From NCBI RefSeq assembly GCF_932526225.1, contig NC_064039.1, forward strand, positions 15,146,139 through 15,210,138: DNA of 64,000 bases, given 5' to 3'. Each line of letters opens with the position of its first letter. The stretch's first letter is position 1. The stretch comes from Nematostella vectensis. Its lineage: Eukaryota > Cnidaria > Anthozoa > Actiniaria > Edwardsiidae. The position numbers and the translations under genes were made by a program. Positions 50,814 to 62,158 of this stretch are shown here, piece by piece. The notes beneath the pieces were generated by a model that saw only the letters and a program-made list of their open reading frames with translations, searched no databases and was not told the DNA's origin.

Positions 50814-52846
50814 GCGTCATAACCCTCAGTGCTCCCTGGGTATCAAAGAAATAGTAAAATAAGCGTAAATTAAAACAAACACAAATTTAGACAGCATTAG
50901 CATTCTTGTTTATGTACTTCTAATTGAAATAGGTGTATACATTGTACTAGGTCGATTAAAAGGAAAGCCAGCTCGCAACGCTCAAGGTCTTGCCGCAACT
51001 AAGAACTGGTCGCGAGAGTCGAAAGGAGATCAACTACATGACCGTATCTAGAACTGGTCGCTTTATAAGAGTGGTTAAAAGAAGATAAACTAAGCATGAT
51101 AACATCTATGCGCTTAAGCTACAAACGTTGAATTGCCGCTATAAGCAGTTTCAAAGGTAATGTATATTATATCCCCTGAGGGCACGAACACCACCCCCTC
51201 CCCCCCTTCTATTCAAAGATAAACGGGGTGTTGTTGTCAAAGTGCGACATATCGTTCACAACGAATTTACAAGCCTCTTGTCATAATTTCATAATTCATA
51301 AGATAAGATCTGAGTGACAGGTTTAAGGTATGCCGCGACGAATCATCAGCCAAATGTGGAAAAATCATTTCAATTTTATTTACAGGGATATTCAATGCTA
51401 TCGTTAAAGGATCTCCAAAATGATTACCGAAAAAAAAACAGTCCTCCTCTCTGTATTAAAAAAGCAAAGATCTACCACATCTCTCTGCAAACAAGACACA
51501 GTATTTTGAAGGGTAAGTCGTGTTATTAACAGCCGCGCTCCGGGCTCAAGGGGCTTTCACATGTTTTACTGTTTGTTTTGTTTTCCAGTAGGAAAATAGT
51601 TTTACCTCGAGAGCGTGACTCGCGCCGATTATAGATTACTGAATAAACAAGAAGTATATCCCTGTGGATAGTTTGCTAAATAGTATTTGTAGATAGGCTA
51701 TCTGGATCTTAAAAACATGAAGTCTTTTTTGTCATTAGGCAGAATACGCCCCCAAAACATTTGCAATCTCGTATTTCGTTGAACAATTATGGAAACAAAG
51801 GTTTTTAAATCCCCCGCCTTGTGGCAAATCTGCCTAAAATGCACTCTAGTCTTGAAATTGAAACATGAATTTAATAAAGCCTTGTCTCGCTTTGATATTG
51901 CAAACTTCCTCACAAATAAATTACATTTTATTCAGCATGCACAAATAAGCTATATAAATACAAAACGAACAGTAGGCTTTATTAATTCTCCCTGCGACGG
52001 TTATGTCAAAACAGGAATACATACAAAATAGTAGAGAGTGTTCTTCCGAAAACAGCGCAGGGGTGTCTCGTGAGAGCTCTCGAGCAGCTGTATCTCACAC
52101 TTGATTCCTTATGTTTATCCAGTGCAACTGATCGACTGAAGCCTTCGATGCTAAGATAACATACCGAGCCGAATGGACGTATTTCCACGAGTAACCCACT
52201 CAAAGGCGCGTGTGCAGATATTGCTGATTTCGTTGCTGATCAAGTCTCTTATACTGCGTCAACATTTGCACTGTCGACACCAGGGCTTTTTTAGTCGTCG
52301 CCATGCCAACGCGGTTGTGCCTACCAGCAACCCATTAGACCCGTTAACTTGGCGTTGCGTATAATTCAAATCAGCAATTAATAATTTTCGACATCCATTG
52401 AAGAAGCAATACGCGCTGCTGTTAGGGGCGCGTTGTCGTGAGTGAGTATTAATGACATCCGCACTCGGGCGCGCGGTAAAATTTACCACAGATCTGAACT
52501 GACAGAGAGAATTATTCACTTTGCTGGGGGTCTCAGAGACAAGCGAAACATCACAGACGAATCCACTCGAACAGATCACAGAATCGTCGATAGTTCATTG
52601 CGATCAAGAAGATTTAGTAGATGTACCATTCTCAAAATTATTTGGGTGCCTATTTTACGATATTTTATTTGCGTGTGCTGAAGGTGTAAGCGGCCTGGCG
52701 ATTGACTGGTAGGACACGACATGTATTGTTTCGCCCTTTCTTAGCGGAACTACGCGCAAAACCCAGCTGTTTATATGAGCCCAATGGACCGGTTAAACTA
52801 TCTACACTGTCGCCGTGATTTGGAGAAGAAAACGTAGCCCTTGAAA

Positions 52847-52922
52847 ATGATGGTGGCATGGCCGTGGACACCTCGTTTGTTGGTGGTTTTAGTGATCTTC
52901 TCTCAACCTATCGCCATACAAG
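52847..52922 (+). CDS. Gene C exon 1: signal peptide
   Basis: Two adjacent ATGs (52847, 52850). The hydrophobic core [15 protein letters not shown] is followed by the donor GTGAGC in phase 1. The frame stays open past the donor to 53035 and reads an Ig-like fragment (see findings). Confidence 0.75.
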
Positions 52923-55900
52923 GTGAGCGCCTTGACTTGGCGATGCACTGGTTGAATGGTTCTTATCGTATTAGCATTTCCAGTAAGAAATATGGTATCT
53001 CTGTGAAGGTATCGTCTCTGAGAGTCAGCAATTAACACGAATGTGGTGTTGAGATAGAAAACATCGCGCTTGATAAATTCGATGTTCGTATGACAAACCT
53101 AGAGTGCTGTCGAGAAGAAAGAGTCAAAAGTACTGGCTTCTTTGTTTGAAGTATTGAATTCAATTGGGCTTATGACATATGTTAAGAGGTCATGTCAGTG
53201 GAGCATATGTAGATCGTTTTTCATTAATAATTTTGTAGAAGGAACGCTTTTTGGATAGATATTATCCTTCTAACCATGTATACTTTGTGCAGTCTGCGAA
53301 TGAAAAAAGAATAGCCGATGTTAGATGTAAGAAATGGAAATCTAGCTTGCATCCGTAATCCAAGAACAGAGCCTTTCCGGGTGGATATTAATCCATCTTC
53401 TCCCTACCTGTTCTAACACTGAAGATGTTAGAGGGAAGTTCTTTCATATCGTTAACCATCTATGTCATACTCACGGAAACCCACTATTCTTGACAGGATC
53501 AAAAGGAGTTCCAAAGCAATGTTTGGATAAGTACACGGACTGTGTACGACAAAGCCAATTCCAGTTATGTAAGTACACAAGTTGTTATACTTTTCTTAAC
53601 GGTGAGAGCAACGCTGTTGTACCAAAAACACATTAAAATATATGCTATGATATTATACCCATTTTACTATTTTACAGTTTTGTGTGAAGTATACTGCATT
53701 TGACTAGAAATAGAATTGTGCGCTGTGTACTAACACACGTAGCACAATAAGACACACATAATATATATTAAACTGCCTTGAAACCATGACAGACCTTAAC
53801 CAACCAAAGTAGAGTCAAGTCCGATACATATAATTGCAATATCAGGGAAATGTCGAAATTAAATATTCCAAAGAAGATGTATAGTTTTTAGTCAACTTGG
53901 TAGCTTGAATATTTATGAGTGTAGAAAAGAATTGACGAAACTAAAGAAAGAATGCCGATAAAAGTACATCATATGTCACTTGACCGAAAACTTTTAGTTC
54001 TGTAAAACAGAAAAAAAGTGTACTTTACTGTTATTGAGGCATTTTAGTTGATAACTATAAAAACGTGCTTTGAATAACAAAAAGATGACGTAAGAAGATA
54101 ATTATTCATTTTTGTTGGAAAGTTATTAAAGACCATTTTAAATGCGAACCCAAATAGTGTGGATGTAGCGCTTTTATGAAGAAAAAAAATTGGAATCATC
54201 AACATCAAAATATAGTGAGGTATTTTTAATGTTATAAACACACCATATTGTGAGGTACAGAAGAACTTAGCCAACAGTTCTTGTGTCTTATGGTCGCCCT
54301 CGACTCAGTGCCAGCTTTGCTGGCTGAGGCTGTCGATGTTTGCAAAGGGCTTTAACGAGTAAAGCCAATTCTTGACCAATCAGTGTGCGCTATCTTTTAA
54401 CACTCAGTTGTGAAATAAAGTTGCTTGTTGTACCATTTGTAATATCCTGGGTACCAGAGGCTCCGAGCTTCGCTAGAGGACGCCGCTTCGCGGCTCTAGC
54501 GAAGCTCGGAGCCTCTGGTACCCAGGTTACATTTGTAATAGAACTCTTGCTCAACTTTACGTATGTACTAACTTCCACAACTTATACTTGGCTAGCTGTG
54601 GGATATATCCGTTATATACAGGTTGTATCATTTAAGAAAAACTTGGCTAGCTGTGGGATATGTCTATTATATGCAGGTTTTATCATTTAACAAACACTTA
54701 GCTAGCTGTGGGATATGTCCGTTATATACAGGTTTTATCATATAACAAACACTTAGCTAGCTGTGGGATATGTCCGTTAAATACAGGTCTTATCATATAA
54801 CAAAAACTTGGCTAGCTGTGGGATATGTCTATTATATACAGGTTTTATCGTATAACAAACCCTTGGCTAGCTGTGGGATATGTCCGTTATATACAGGTTT
54901 TATCATATAACAAACACTTGGCTAGCTGTGGGATATGTCCGTTATATACAGGTTTAATCATATAACAAACACTTGGTAACTGTGGGATATGTCCGTTATG
55001 CACAGGTTTTATCATATAACAAACACTTGACTAGCTGCGGGACATGTCAGTTATATACAGGTTTAGCCACTAACAACTTGGATATTTCTTGAATCATGTC
55101 CTTTATAAAAAGTTTCGCATAACAATCATTAGCTTAGCTGCGGGCTATGTAGCAAACTGTCTATGATCACGTGACTACAAACATTTCTGAAAGAAGAGGA
55201 ACCTTTGTTTTCTCGTAGCCATTAGATAACGAACATCATGGCTTCAAGGAAAATCAATTAGTGCTCGATTAAAACATTTTTTCTGTAAAAGGCTCGCAGG
55301 GTAATCTCTACTTTGTAAGTATCAACCTCCGACAATTTGCGGCAAATTAAACGATCAACCCTTTCAGTCTCTTCAAATTAATTTGAATCTATTTCCTCTG
55401 AACTTTTCAGGCTAAAGTAGTTTGTAAGTGTTTCTAAAAGGAGAGACCGGTCCATCTAGCAACCCCGTGTACACAGCCTTAGGTTACAGTCTTTTATTTG
55501 TTTTGTCCTTCCATCTTTCCCTCATTTCTTCCCTTGGTAGTTCGACTAATCGATACCCGATATTCATTTTTATTTCTACCTCTAGCCATTTACGTTCAAA
55601 ACATAACTTTTCAAATGTGTTTCCCTTTTTATAATTCACTAGCAAACTAAAGACCGTCTTCCCCCGCCGTTAAATACTGAAAGTAACACTGAATGTTCTA
55701 ATGATGAGAAATAATGAACATGGGAAGCGGAGCACATATTACCTCCATCGCGTGCAAACGTCGACAACACACCTCTTGCTTACTATCAGATTTGGGCCGG
55801 CAGCTGAGTCGCATCGCAAAAACACACACTAATCTTAAATTTATCCGTATCTGGATCTGTGTTTCCTCTTTTTGATAAAAAATACGGAAGGCGGTATCTA

Positions 55901-58900
55901 AATATTTGGTGTCTAATAGACAGCTCTTTAGAGAAATAGATCTTGAGTTTGCGTAAGCCAATTACGGGAGCCCGAGGACATTGTTGATGATAATTAACCG
56001 AACGAGACGATTGATTTATACACTGTAATAGACTATTTCTGAGAAGGTCAGGGGTTTTGTACAGTTGACGGGCTAAGGCGTGGTTACCCTGCGTATCCTC
56101 GAATCTGGGAAAATCACCTGCACACAACCCACCGTAATACGTAATGACCGCTCCTTTGAAATAATAAGGGTTATTTGATTCGATCACAACTATCCTACTT
56201 GAGTTCTCCTTACAGGCAAAGGTTACAATATGCTGGCCTTTTAGCTTCTTTTTTTAGCTTTTATTATTACCTTTCAGGCAAGAAAACGGTATTAACGCCT
56301 GAAGCAAACGTGACAATATTGTCTGTAACTCAAAACAAGGCAAAAATACGATGTGTGGATTACAACTACCACAACGTGATCATCACACCCCTCTTCAGCT
56401 GGATCAGATGGTCACGTCCAGGAGATCTGGAACTAGAGCGTCTCGATCTGGACAACGGTAGCTTCCGTCACGTTGACAATGACGGGAAGAAGTACTCAAT
56501 CGAGTCCATTGTACACAAGCAGGACATACATGCGCAGATATTGACTATCAACGACCTGAACGAGTCGGACTATCAGCTCTACACTTGTGTTATCTGTACA
56601 CATTATGGGAGGAGTCATCACAGTATACGTCTAGAACCACCAGTATATGGTATGTAGACACGGTACTTAATGCCATTTCTGGGGCAAATATAGACCTACA
56701 GGCAGACAAGGCAGACATACTGGATTATTAACCTTGTGTATCAAATATCCTAACAGCTACTACTAAACCAGTGGTCCCCAACATGAGACCGACCAATCAA
56801 CCACCGTCCCACCCAAATCACGTGACCAGCAGACGGGCTTTGAGTCCAGACCCTCGCACCAACCGAGTGTCTGCAATCGTGTTCTTCGTGGTGGGATCCC
56901 TCCTCGTCCTTGCCATCATCATGGCAGTGGCACTTCTCATAAAGTACAAGTTTTTCAAGGGGACACCACCAGAGGAACCCACCAGCCCTCAGCCTCTTTT
57001 CCAAGAGTCTCCAGTATACTCTCCAGTCCTGACTAAACATGATTCTAGCGAAAGACGTTCGCAGAGACAATGTAGTTCTTCCACGTTCACGTCAAGTCTA
57101 CGCAGCTCGACCAGTTCGGCCACAACTCCCTTCAAGTTGCGCCGTAACAGCAGCCGCTCGCCTGCCAATTCCGGGATGACGTATATATCGGAGATTTCAG
57201 ACGGCCCCGAAGGTGAACTCACTGAAGATATTAAGCAGCACATTTAATCCTCTTGAAACACTATAAGATTCATTTTATTCTGTAATAAAAGGCTGCAGCA
57301 TCCATGCTATTGGGGTGATTTTTCTTAAATGATTTTTCAACAATTTTTGCTTCTTTTTGAAGACGCAAACAAAATAACTACATTCTTGGTTTTATACAAC
57401 ATTGCTGTTTCACACAACGTCAATACATCTGCCCTGCAATAACCATTCAGTGCACAGCCGTTTTTCTAGTGTTGTTGTAAACAACACATTGACTAAGTAC
57501 AAATAAACGAAACTGAAAATACGGTGGAGCCTCTTTGAAGAATAAATCCTTCTAGAAGACACCTATACTCTATTCTTTTTCTTGTCGTAGCCGTACATAT
57601 CGGCTAAATTTACCCAGCAGCAAACGCGAACGCGATTTTGCCAGTAATATTGATAATTTCCTTTGCGCCAGCAGAAGTGTTTGAGCCGCCATTTGACGAG
57701 GAATGGGAAATTGCCAGGGAGAACATCGTACTAAGGGAGAAAATAGGCGAAGGTGCATTTGGACTCGTCGTAAAAGGGATCGTTTATGGGCTTCCTGACA
57801 AGCCATCAAGTTGTACAGTCGCCGTCAAGACTATCAAAGGTACAAGCGAATATAGCAACCAAAAATTACCGCCACCTCCATCAACATCAACTACCGTCAC
57901 GACTACCACCCACCATCACCATGGCCCCATAAACAAAATCATTACTGCCAAAACTATCTTCATCATCCGACATCACCACAACATCAACCTAACCACCGCC
58001 ACAACTACATTTACTATCACCATGGCCCCATAAACAAACTCATTACTGCCACAACTATCTTCATTATCCACCATGCACCACAACAACAACATCACCACCA
58101 CCACAACTACATTCACTATCATCATGGCCACCACCAACAAAATAGTTACTGCCACAACTATTTTCATCATCCACCATCACAACAACGACAACATCACCAC
58201 CGCCACAACTACCTTCACCTTTCACCATCACCACAACGACAACATGACCATCGTCACAACTACCTCCACCATTCACCATCACCCAATTACAATAAACAAA
58301 GATATTGAAACACCCACTTCGCTTTGTTTAACAATTTCAGAAGACGCCTCGATTGAGGAGTTCAATGACTTCGTGTCAGAGATCGAAACCATGAAATCCA
58401 TCGGTAACCACACCAATATTATCAACATGGTGGGAGTGTGCTCAGTGGATGGTAAGTGGTCACTCAAGGGCTGTTTAAGGACTTTTAAAAGGGAGGGAAA
58501 TAATGAGAAACCTGTCTAAACTAGACAAAATACCATTATAAAAATCTACTATAGGAAACCTTCCTTGGCCAGCAAGTTGATATAATTTTTGGACAGAATC
58601 TTCAAGTAAACCCTTAGCTTGGCAGACAAAGAAGCTGATTGGATTTCTATGGCTAAGCGACATTCTCTAAGCTCGGCTGTGGACACACTTACTTCTCCAT
58701 GGCCCATTCTTCCGTTTGGTTCTCTTATCAAAACGTTGGACATATTTCCATTTTTTCATTCTTCTGATTGGTTCTCTTATCTAAACTTTGGTCATATTTC
58801 CATTTTTAATTCTTCCATTTGGTTCTCTTATCTAAAAGGTGGACACATTTTCTTATCCAGGCCCTCTTCTTTTAATTGTTGAGCATGCAATGCACGGGAA

Positions 58901-61900
58901 TCTGCGAGATTTCCTTCGCAAACACCGTGGAACGCACAAAGACGCTTCGCAAAACAACAACCTTTACATGACCCCCGGAAACTCTCTGATCATCAAAAAC
59001 TTATTGCCGATGGCGTACCAGGCTGCCAAAGGCATGCAGTACCTTGCATCAAAGAAGGTAATTCTGGGAAAGGGAAGAAGGGTCTCATTTTAGATGGACA
59101 GTAGAAGCATGGAAAGTAGTGGGACCGCGTGACCTTGCCAAGGCTACTTTGACAGTTGAAGGAGGTCAGCCGATAAGATACGGCAGGTTTACCCTGCTAG
59201 CAAAGCTTTCTTCCTATTTGTTTGTTTCGGTTCTCTTATCCTGTCGCGTCTAGTGTTATTAGGACACAAGCGATAACGTAAACGAACATAGACGCGACAG
59301 GGATAAAACAGTTAGAAACAAACACCCTGGAGGAAAGCTCTGCTATACTGCTAGCAGGGCACCAAGGTTTGAAGTTCGTTACAATGACAATTGTGCTTCT
59401 AGAATCAACGGTTATGGCAACCTCGGGAACTCAGGGCGTCGAGGTCGGCGTGACGAGGCAAGAGAACAAGGCGGTGGAGAGGGCAGCAGAGAAGAGAAAG
59501 GAGGGAGGAGACGTCTCCGCCGCTCCCTCCCCCTCCACCGGCCTTGCAACCTCATTTCCGCGCACCGTTACGCTGACCTCGACCGGCGCCCTGGAATGCG
59601 GTGAAGGTAACGCACCTTGAAGTCCTATGATACCATCGCCTTTATTGAACTATTATAAATAATAGTTCAATAGAGAATTATAAATCACCAACGACAAACA
59701 CAACACTCAATTGACTGGTGACAGATCATGAGTGGATATGAAATCTCTGCAAATTTTCTATTACCTGTATATTTTATTCAGTGTATTCACAGAGACCTGG
59801 CTGCACGTAACGTCTTACTGGCAGATGATTACGTTCTGAAAATCGCTGATTTCGGCTTGTCGAGGAACCTCAGGGAAACGGATTACTACAGAAAAACAAC
59901 GCATGTGAGTTACTTGTCAGACGATTTAATTAAATGGGTTTCTAGTGGGCTTCTGTTTACTCAAAATCCGCCATTGCAAGAGAACAGGAGGCCAGGCTGA
60001 AGAATATGAATGTTAAAAAAGGATAGAGTTTTGTCAAGAAGCTTCGGGTAGGCCAAGGGGGAGAAGGCACTTCTTTCAGCCTAGGCTTAGGGCCCGTCTG
60101 CGCATCCCCCTTGTCTTTCCCAGTAAACCTTCCTGTCCGTGTATATAGCAGGATACAACATCAGCACACGGCATATTGCACAGTTCAATCCAAGAATTAT
60201 ATCCTCGTTTTTTAGGGTCGACTGCCTGTGATGTGGCTATCTATTGAGGCCTTGTTTGACCAAAAGTACACTCTGATGAGCGATGTGTAAGTACCACAAA
60301 CACTCGCAGATTACAGTTTTAAAAAACTTGTGCAACTTTTCAAATGTTGTGAAAACTCACTCTTCTGTAAGGGGAGTTCTCAAGGCCTGGAGTTAATACA
60401 CTTGGTATGAAGGAAATTCGCTTTTCTCGGCGACCAAGCTAACCATCACTATCTGTAAAATCCCCATTCAGAGTAGGCAGTGAAAGACGTCCACCAAACC
60501 AAGCTACCATTCACGCCCCCCACAGGTGGCCACGTCTAACTTGTCTATTGTTATATAGGTGGTCTTTTGGGGTTTTACTCTGGGAGATCTACACATTAGG
60601 TAAGTCTTCAGTCTTCAGTGTCTGACAGCAGCTATTTCTGATTATGTACCGGATATATGGGAACGCCTCTCTGAATGCGGTCTTTGATCGCTCACGTTTC
60701 GGGCAAATAAGCCTTTCGTCGGGGACAGAACCTAAAATGTCCACTATGTTGCGAATGCTCCTTTGGGTGGATACTTTAACTAGGTTTTGGTAATAAAGAC
60801 AAAATAAAGAAACCCTTCGACCGAGGATTAGTATTAATGCGTTGGTCTTTGCAGGTTGCATGCCATACCCTGGTATTCCTGTGGAGAGGCTTTTTGAACT
60901 TTTAAAGACTGGCTACAGAATGTCGGCACCAACTGAGTGCCCCCCAGAGATGTAAGCCTAGCAACCACATTATTAAATGTTCACAGTATGCTACTGCCAA
61001 ACCCACCCAGCCCCTATCCAAATCTCCAAATGCCACTACAATAAACCAGTTTCGCGATGTGTGCAATATGCGAAACTGGGAACTCGTTGGTGCAGCCCAG
61101 TTCGACTGTTTGACGTGCGCAACGCGTGGCCACAAAACAGTCAACAAATCAGGATGCGAGATTCGTCGCTTTTTTTAATGTTCTGATTCGTCGTTTTTTT
61201 TTTAATGTTCTGATAAGCGCTTAATTCTTTATTTGCCACGCTAATAGGCTAGTGAAGTTCATGTCAACCATCAGATAGTACAAACCCCTATTATTACTGT
61301 CTAAACTGTATTGGATAGCCAAACAATGGCTTTCGTACATGACGATGTGGTTGCAATGCAGTTATACGTTGATGTTGCAATGCTGGAGCGAGAATCCTGC
61401 GGACAGGCCGACTATGGAGCTGGTCGCCAAGGAGTTGGACCGGATGCTCGCTACCTCGTCCAGTTTGGTAAGTTATAATTTATACAAATCTATGTGTTTT
61501 GAAACATTTGCTCCAGCGAAGTTCTTAAACAATCAGAACGTCAATAAAACCATACTCTTTTACAGAGATTTTTACCATAACTTTAACTACAACGTCTCGT
61601 ACCCTGACCATCCTTAATTCAGCGTTTAAAGCACCAAAACATGAAGAAAATGTTTAAAAAAATAAGTTTAATAAAACAACAAAGACTTTTTATTAAGATT
61701 GGCCATAGGTTACACAACAATCACCTTTAAATATCTGAAAATTCCAAAGAACATTTCTGGTGCTTGCAAGAGTAAATCCAGTATTGACTGTAGGGGGGGG
61801 GGGGGGGGGACAATATTATGAAACATATGGCGTGAGATCAATTTGCGGATTTTTGCTCCTCCTTAGCATCCCCCCTCCCCACATCCGCTACTAGTGTGAA

Positions 61901-62158
61901 GAGAAAAGCACAGTCGGTCGTTCCGGGTGGGGCCATAGAAACATTGGAAAACGATTAAAGTTGTCGTGTTTAGTCAGAATTTAGTTCACAACAATCAGAT
62001 TTAAAGGTTTAATTATTTAATTGAGGTAGCAAGCATGGTATACTGATGTTGTGTTTTTTTTTCTATTTCAGGAGTATCTGGACATCCTCCCAAACACTTC
62101 CAATGAAACGTTATTTATTCAAGACGATTTTATTACAAAACAGGAAACTGTCGTTTGA
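52847..62158 (+). CDS. FGFR: Gene C: FGFR-class receptor kinase with one Ig domain
   Basis: Paralog of gene B. Exons: 52847-52922, 56278-56649, 56757-57212, 57672-57839, 58341-58451, 58861-59057, 59782-59904, 60216-60286, 60559-60599, 60855-60951, 61362-61467 and 62072-62158; a small exon at 53497-53568 is optional. The frame is 1905 nt (634 aa), or 658 aa with the optional exon. Order: signal peptide, one diverged Ig3-type domain, membrane span, juxtamembrane, kinase ([32 protein letters not shown]), short tail with EYLDI. Ig1 and Ig2 were not found. Exons of 456, 111, 123, 97 and 106 nt match gene B exactly. An intron after SDV is specific to C. In the P+1 loop the usual Lys is Met and APE reads SIE, so activity or substrate choice may differ. 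The SIEALF stretch also recalls RET, but the Ig domain and juxtamembrane favour FGFR. Confidence 0.88.
53497..53568 (+). CDS. Gene C candidate small exon
   Basis: 72 nt between acceptor TTCTTGACAG and donor GTAAGT, phase 1-1 and open. It encodes [19 protein letters not shown]. The frame and splice sites are compatible with inclusion between the signal exon and the Ig exon. I do not recognise the peptide. Confidence 0.35.
54446..54526. mobile_element. Near-perfect hairpin MITE, CCGAGCTTC family
   Basis: CCTGGGTACCAGAGGCTCCG and its exact inverse CGGAGCCTCTGGTACCCAGG flank a short GC-rich loop. The near-direct repeat CATTTGTAAT lies on both sides, a probable target duplication. Related to 16373-16489. 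Confidence 0.8.
54586..55075 (+). repeat. 55-bp tandem repeat in gene C intron
   Basis: About nine copies of a unit with CTTGGCTAGCTGTGGGATAT, GTCCGTTATATACAGG and TTTATCATATAACAAACA; period about 55 bp, ends degenerate. Confidence 0.92.
56278..56649 (+). CDS. Gene C Ig exon (Ig3-type)
   Basis: 372 nt, phase 1-1, same length as gene A exon 3. [49 protein letters not shown] and [14 protein letters not shown]. It follows the Ig3 pattern but is clearly more diverged than A and B. Confidence 0.9.
56757..57212 (+). CDS. Gene C membrane span and juxtamembrane exon
   Basis: 456 nt, phase 1-1, as in gene B. Pro-rich stalk, span [26 protein letters not shown] stop-transfer, Ser/Arg-rich juxtamembrane ending SDGPE before donor GTGAAC. 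Confidence 0.9.
57213..57247 (+). CDS. Gene C candidate alternative terminus (kinase-less)
   Basis: If the 57212 donor is not used, the frame continues for [11 protein letters not shown] and stops at TAA 57245-57247. AATAAA follows at 57284. The result would be a membrane-anchored receptor of 312 aa (336 with the small exon) without kinase. This is inferred from the frame and the poly(A) signal. Confidence 0.5.
57284..57289 (+). promoter_or_regulatory. AATAAA inside gene C intron
   Basis: A canonical poly(A) signal 37 nt after the alternative stop at 57247, between the membrane exon and the first kinase exon. Confidence 0.5.
57672..57839 (+). CDS. Gene C kinase exon: Gly loop and Lys
   Basis: 168 nt, phase 1-1. 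[20 protein letters not shown], then [13 protein letters not shown] and VAVKTIK. The acceptor is a CAGCAG tandem: a start at 57675 removes one Ala codon. Confidence 0.9.
57845..58320 (+). repeat. CAC/CAT-rich degenerate tandem repeat
   Basis: Imperfect repeats of CACCACCGCCACAACTAC, TTCATCATCCACCATCAC and ACTGCCACAACTAT fill most of the intron between the first two kinase exons. The plus strand lacks G almost entirely, which gives spurious long frames. Confidence 0.85.
58341..58451 (+). CDS. Gene C kinase exon: helix C
   Basis: 111 nt, phase 1-1. [20 protein letters not shown] carries the helix-C Glu, then [10 protein letters not shown]. Confidence 0.93.
58861..59057 (+). CDS. Gene C kinase exon: hinge and insert
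   Basis: 197 nt, phase 1-0. [20 protein letters not shown]: Val gatekeeper, but the hinge aromatic residue is His. Asn-rich insert, then [14 protein letters not shown]. Confidence 0.93.
59192..59359. mobile_element. Foldback element in gene C kinase intron
   Basis: CCCTGCTAGC / GCTAGCAGGG ends, with inner arms TATCCTGTCGCGTCTA / TAGACGCGACAGGGATA and TTGTTTGTTTC / GAAACAAACA. A GC-rich stretch with an open frame (59369-59620) follows and looks transposon-derived, not exonic. Confidence 0.7.
59782..59904 (+). CDS. Gene C kinase exon: catalytic and activation loops
   Basis: 123 nt, phase 0-0. [20 protein letters not shown] and TDYYRKTTH keep all catalytic residues. Confidence 0.95.
60216..60286 (+). 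CDS. Gene C kinase exon: P+1 loop
   Basis: 71 nt, phase 0-2. [20 protein letters not shown] then MSDV. Met replaces the usual Lys after GRLPV and APE reads SIE. Confidence 0.9.
60559..60599 (+). CDS. Gene C kinase mini-exon: helix F
   Basis: 41 nt, phase 2-1, encoding [13 protein letters not shown]. With the preceding 71 nt it equals the single 112-nt exon of gene B. Confidence 0.9.
60855..60951 (+). CDS. Gene C kinase exon: C-lobe
   Basis: 97 nt, phase 1-2. [19 protein letters not shown] and [12 protein letters not shown]. Confidence 0.92.
61362..61467 (+). CDS. Gene C kinase exon: C-lobe end
   Basis: 106 nt, phase 2-0. [18 protein letters not shown], then [16 protein letters not shown] and donor GTAAGT. 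Confidence 0.92.
62072..62158 (+). CDS. Gene C last exon: tail
   Basis: It begins [10 protein letters not shown], the FGFR PLC-gamma docking context, and ends ITKQETVV with TGA at 62156-62158. The final ETVV also fits a class I PDZ ligand (Thr at -2, Val at 0). Confidence 0.9.
   Translation, partial: EYLDILPNTSNETLFIQDDFITKQETVV

Larger units (their letters stand above)
48757..52846. other. Gene B 3' UTR and intergenic interval
   Basis: The 3' UTR of gene B probably runs to about 49530 (AATAAA at 49509). The rest holds a poly-C tract (about 50372-50393), the foldback element at 50583-50813 and no recognisable gene. Confidence 0.6.

Noticed and set aside
59369-59620. 83-codon frame in a gene C kinase intron as an extra exon
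   Set aside because: It lies right after a foldback element, interrupts the kinase between KK and CIHRD, and exons on both sides already join in phase 0.
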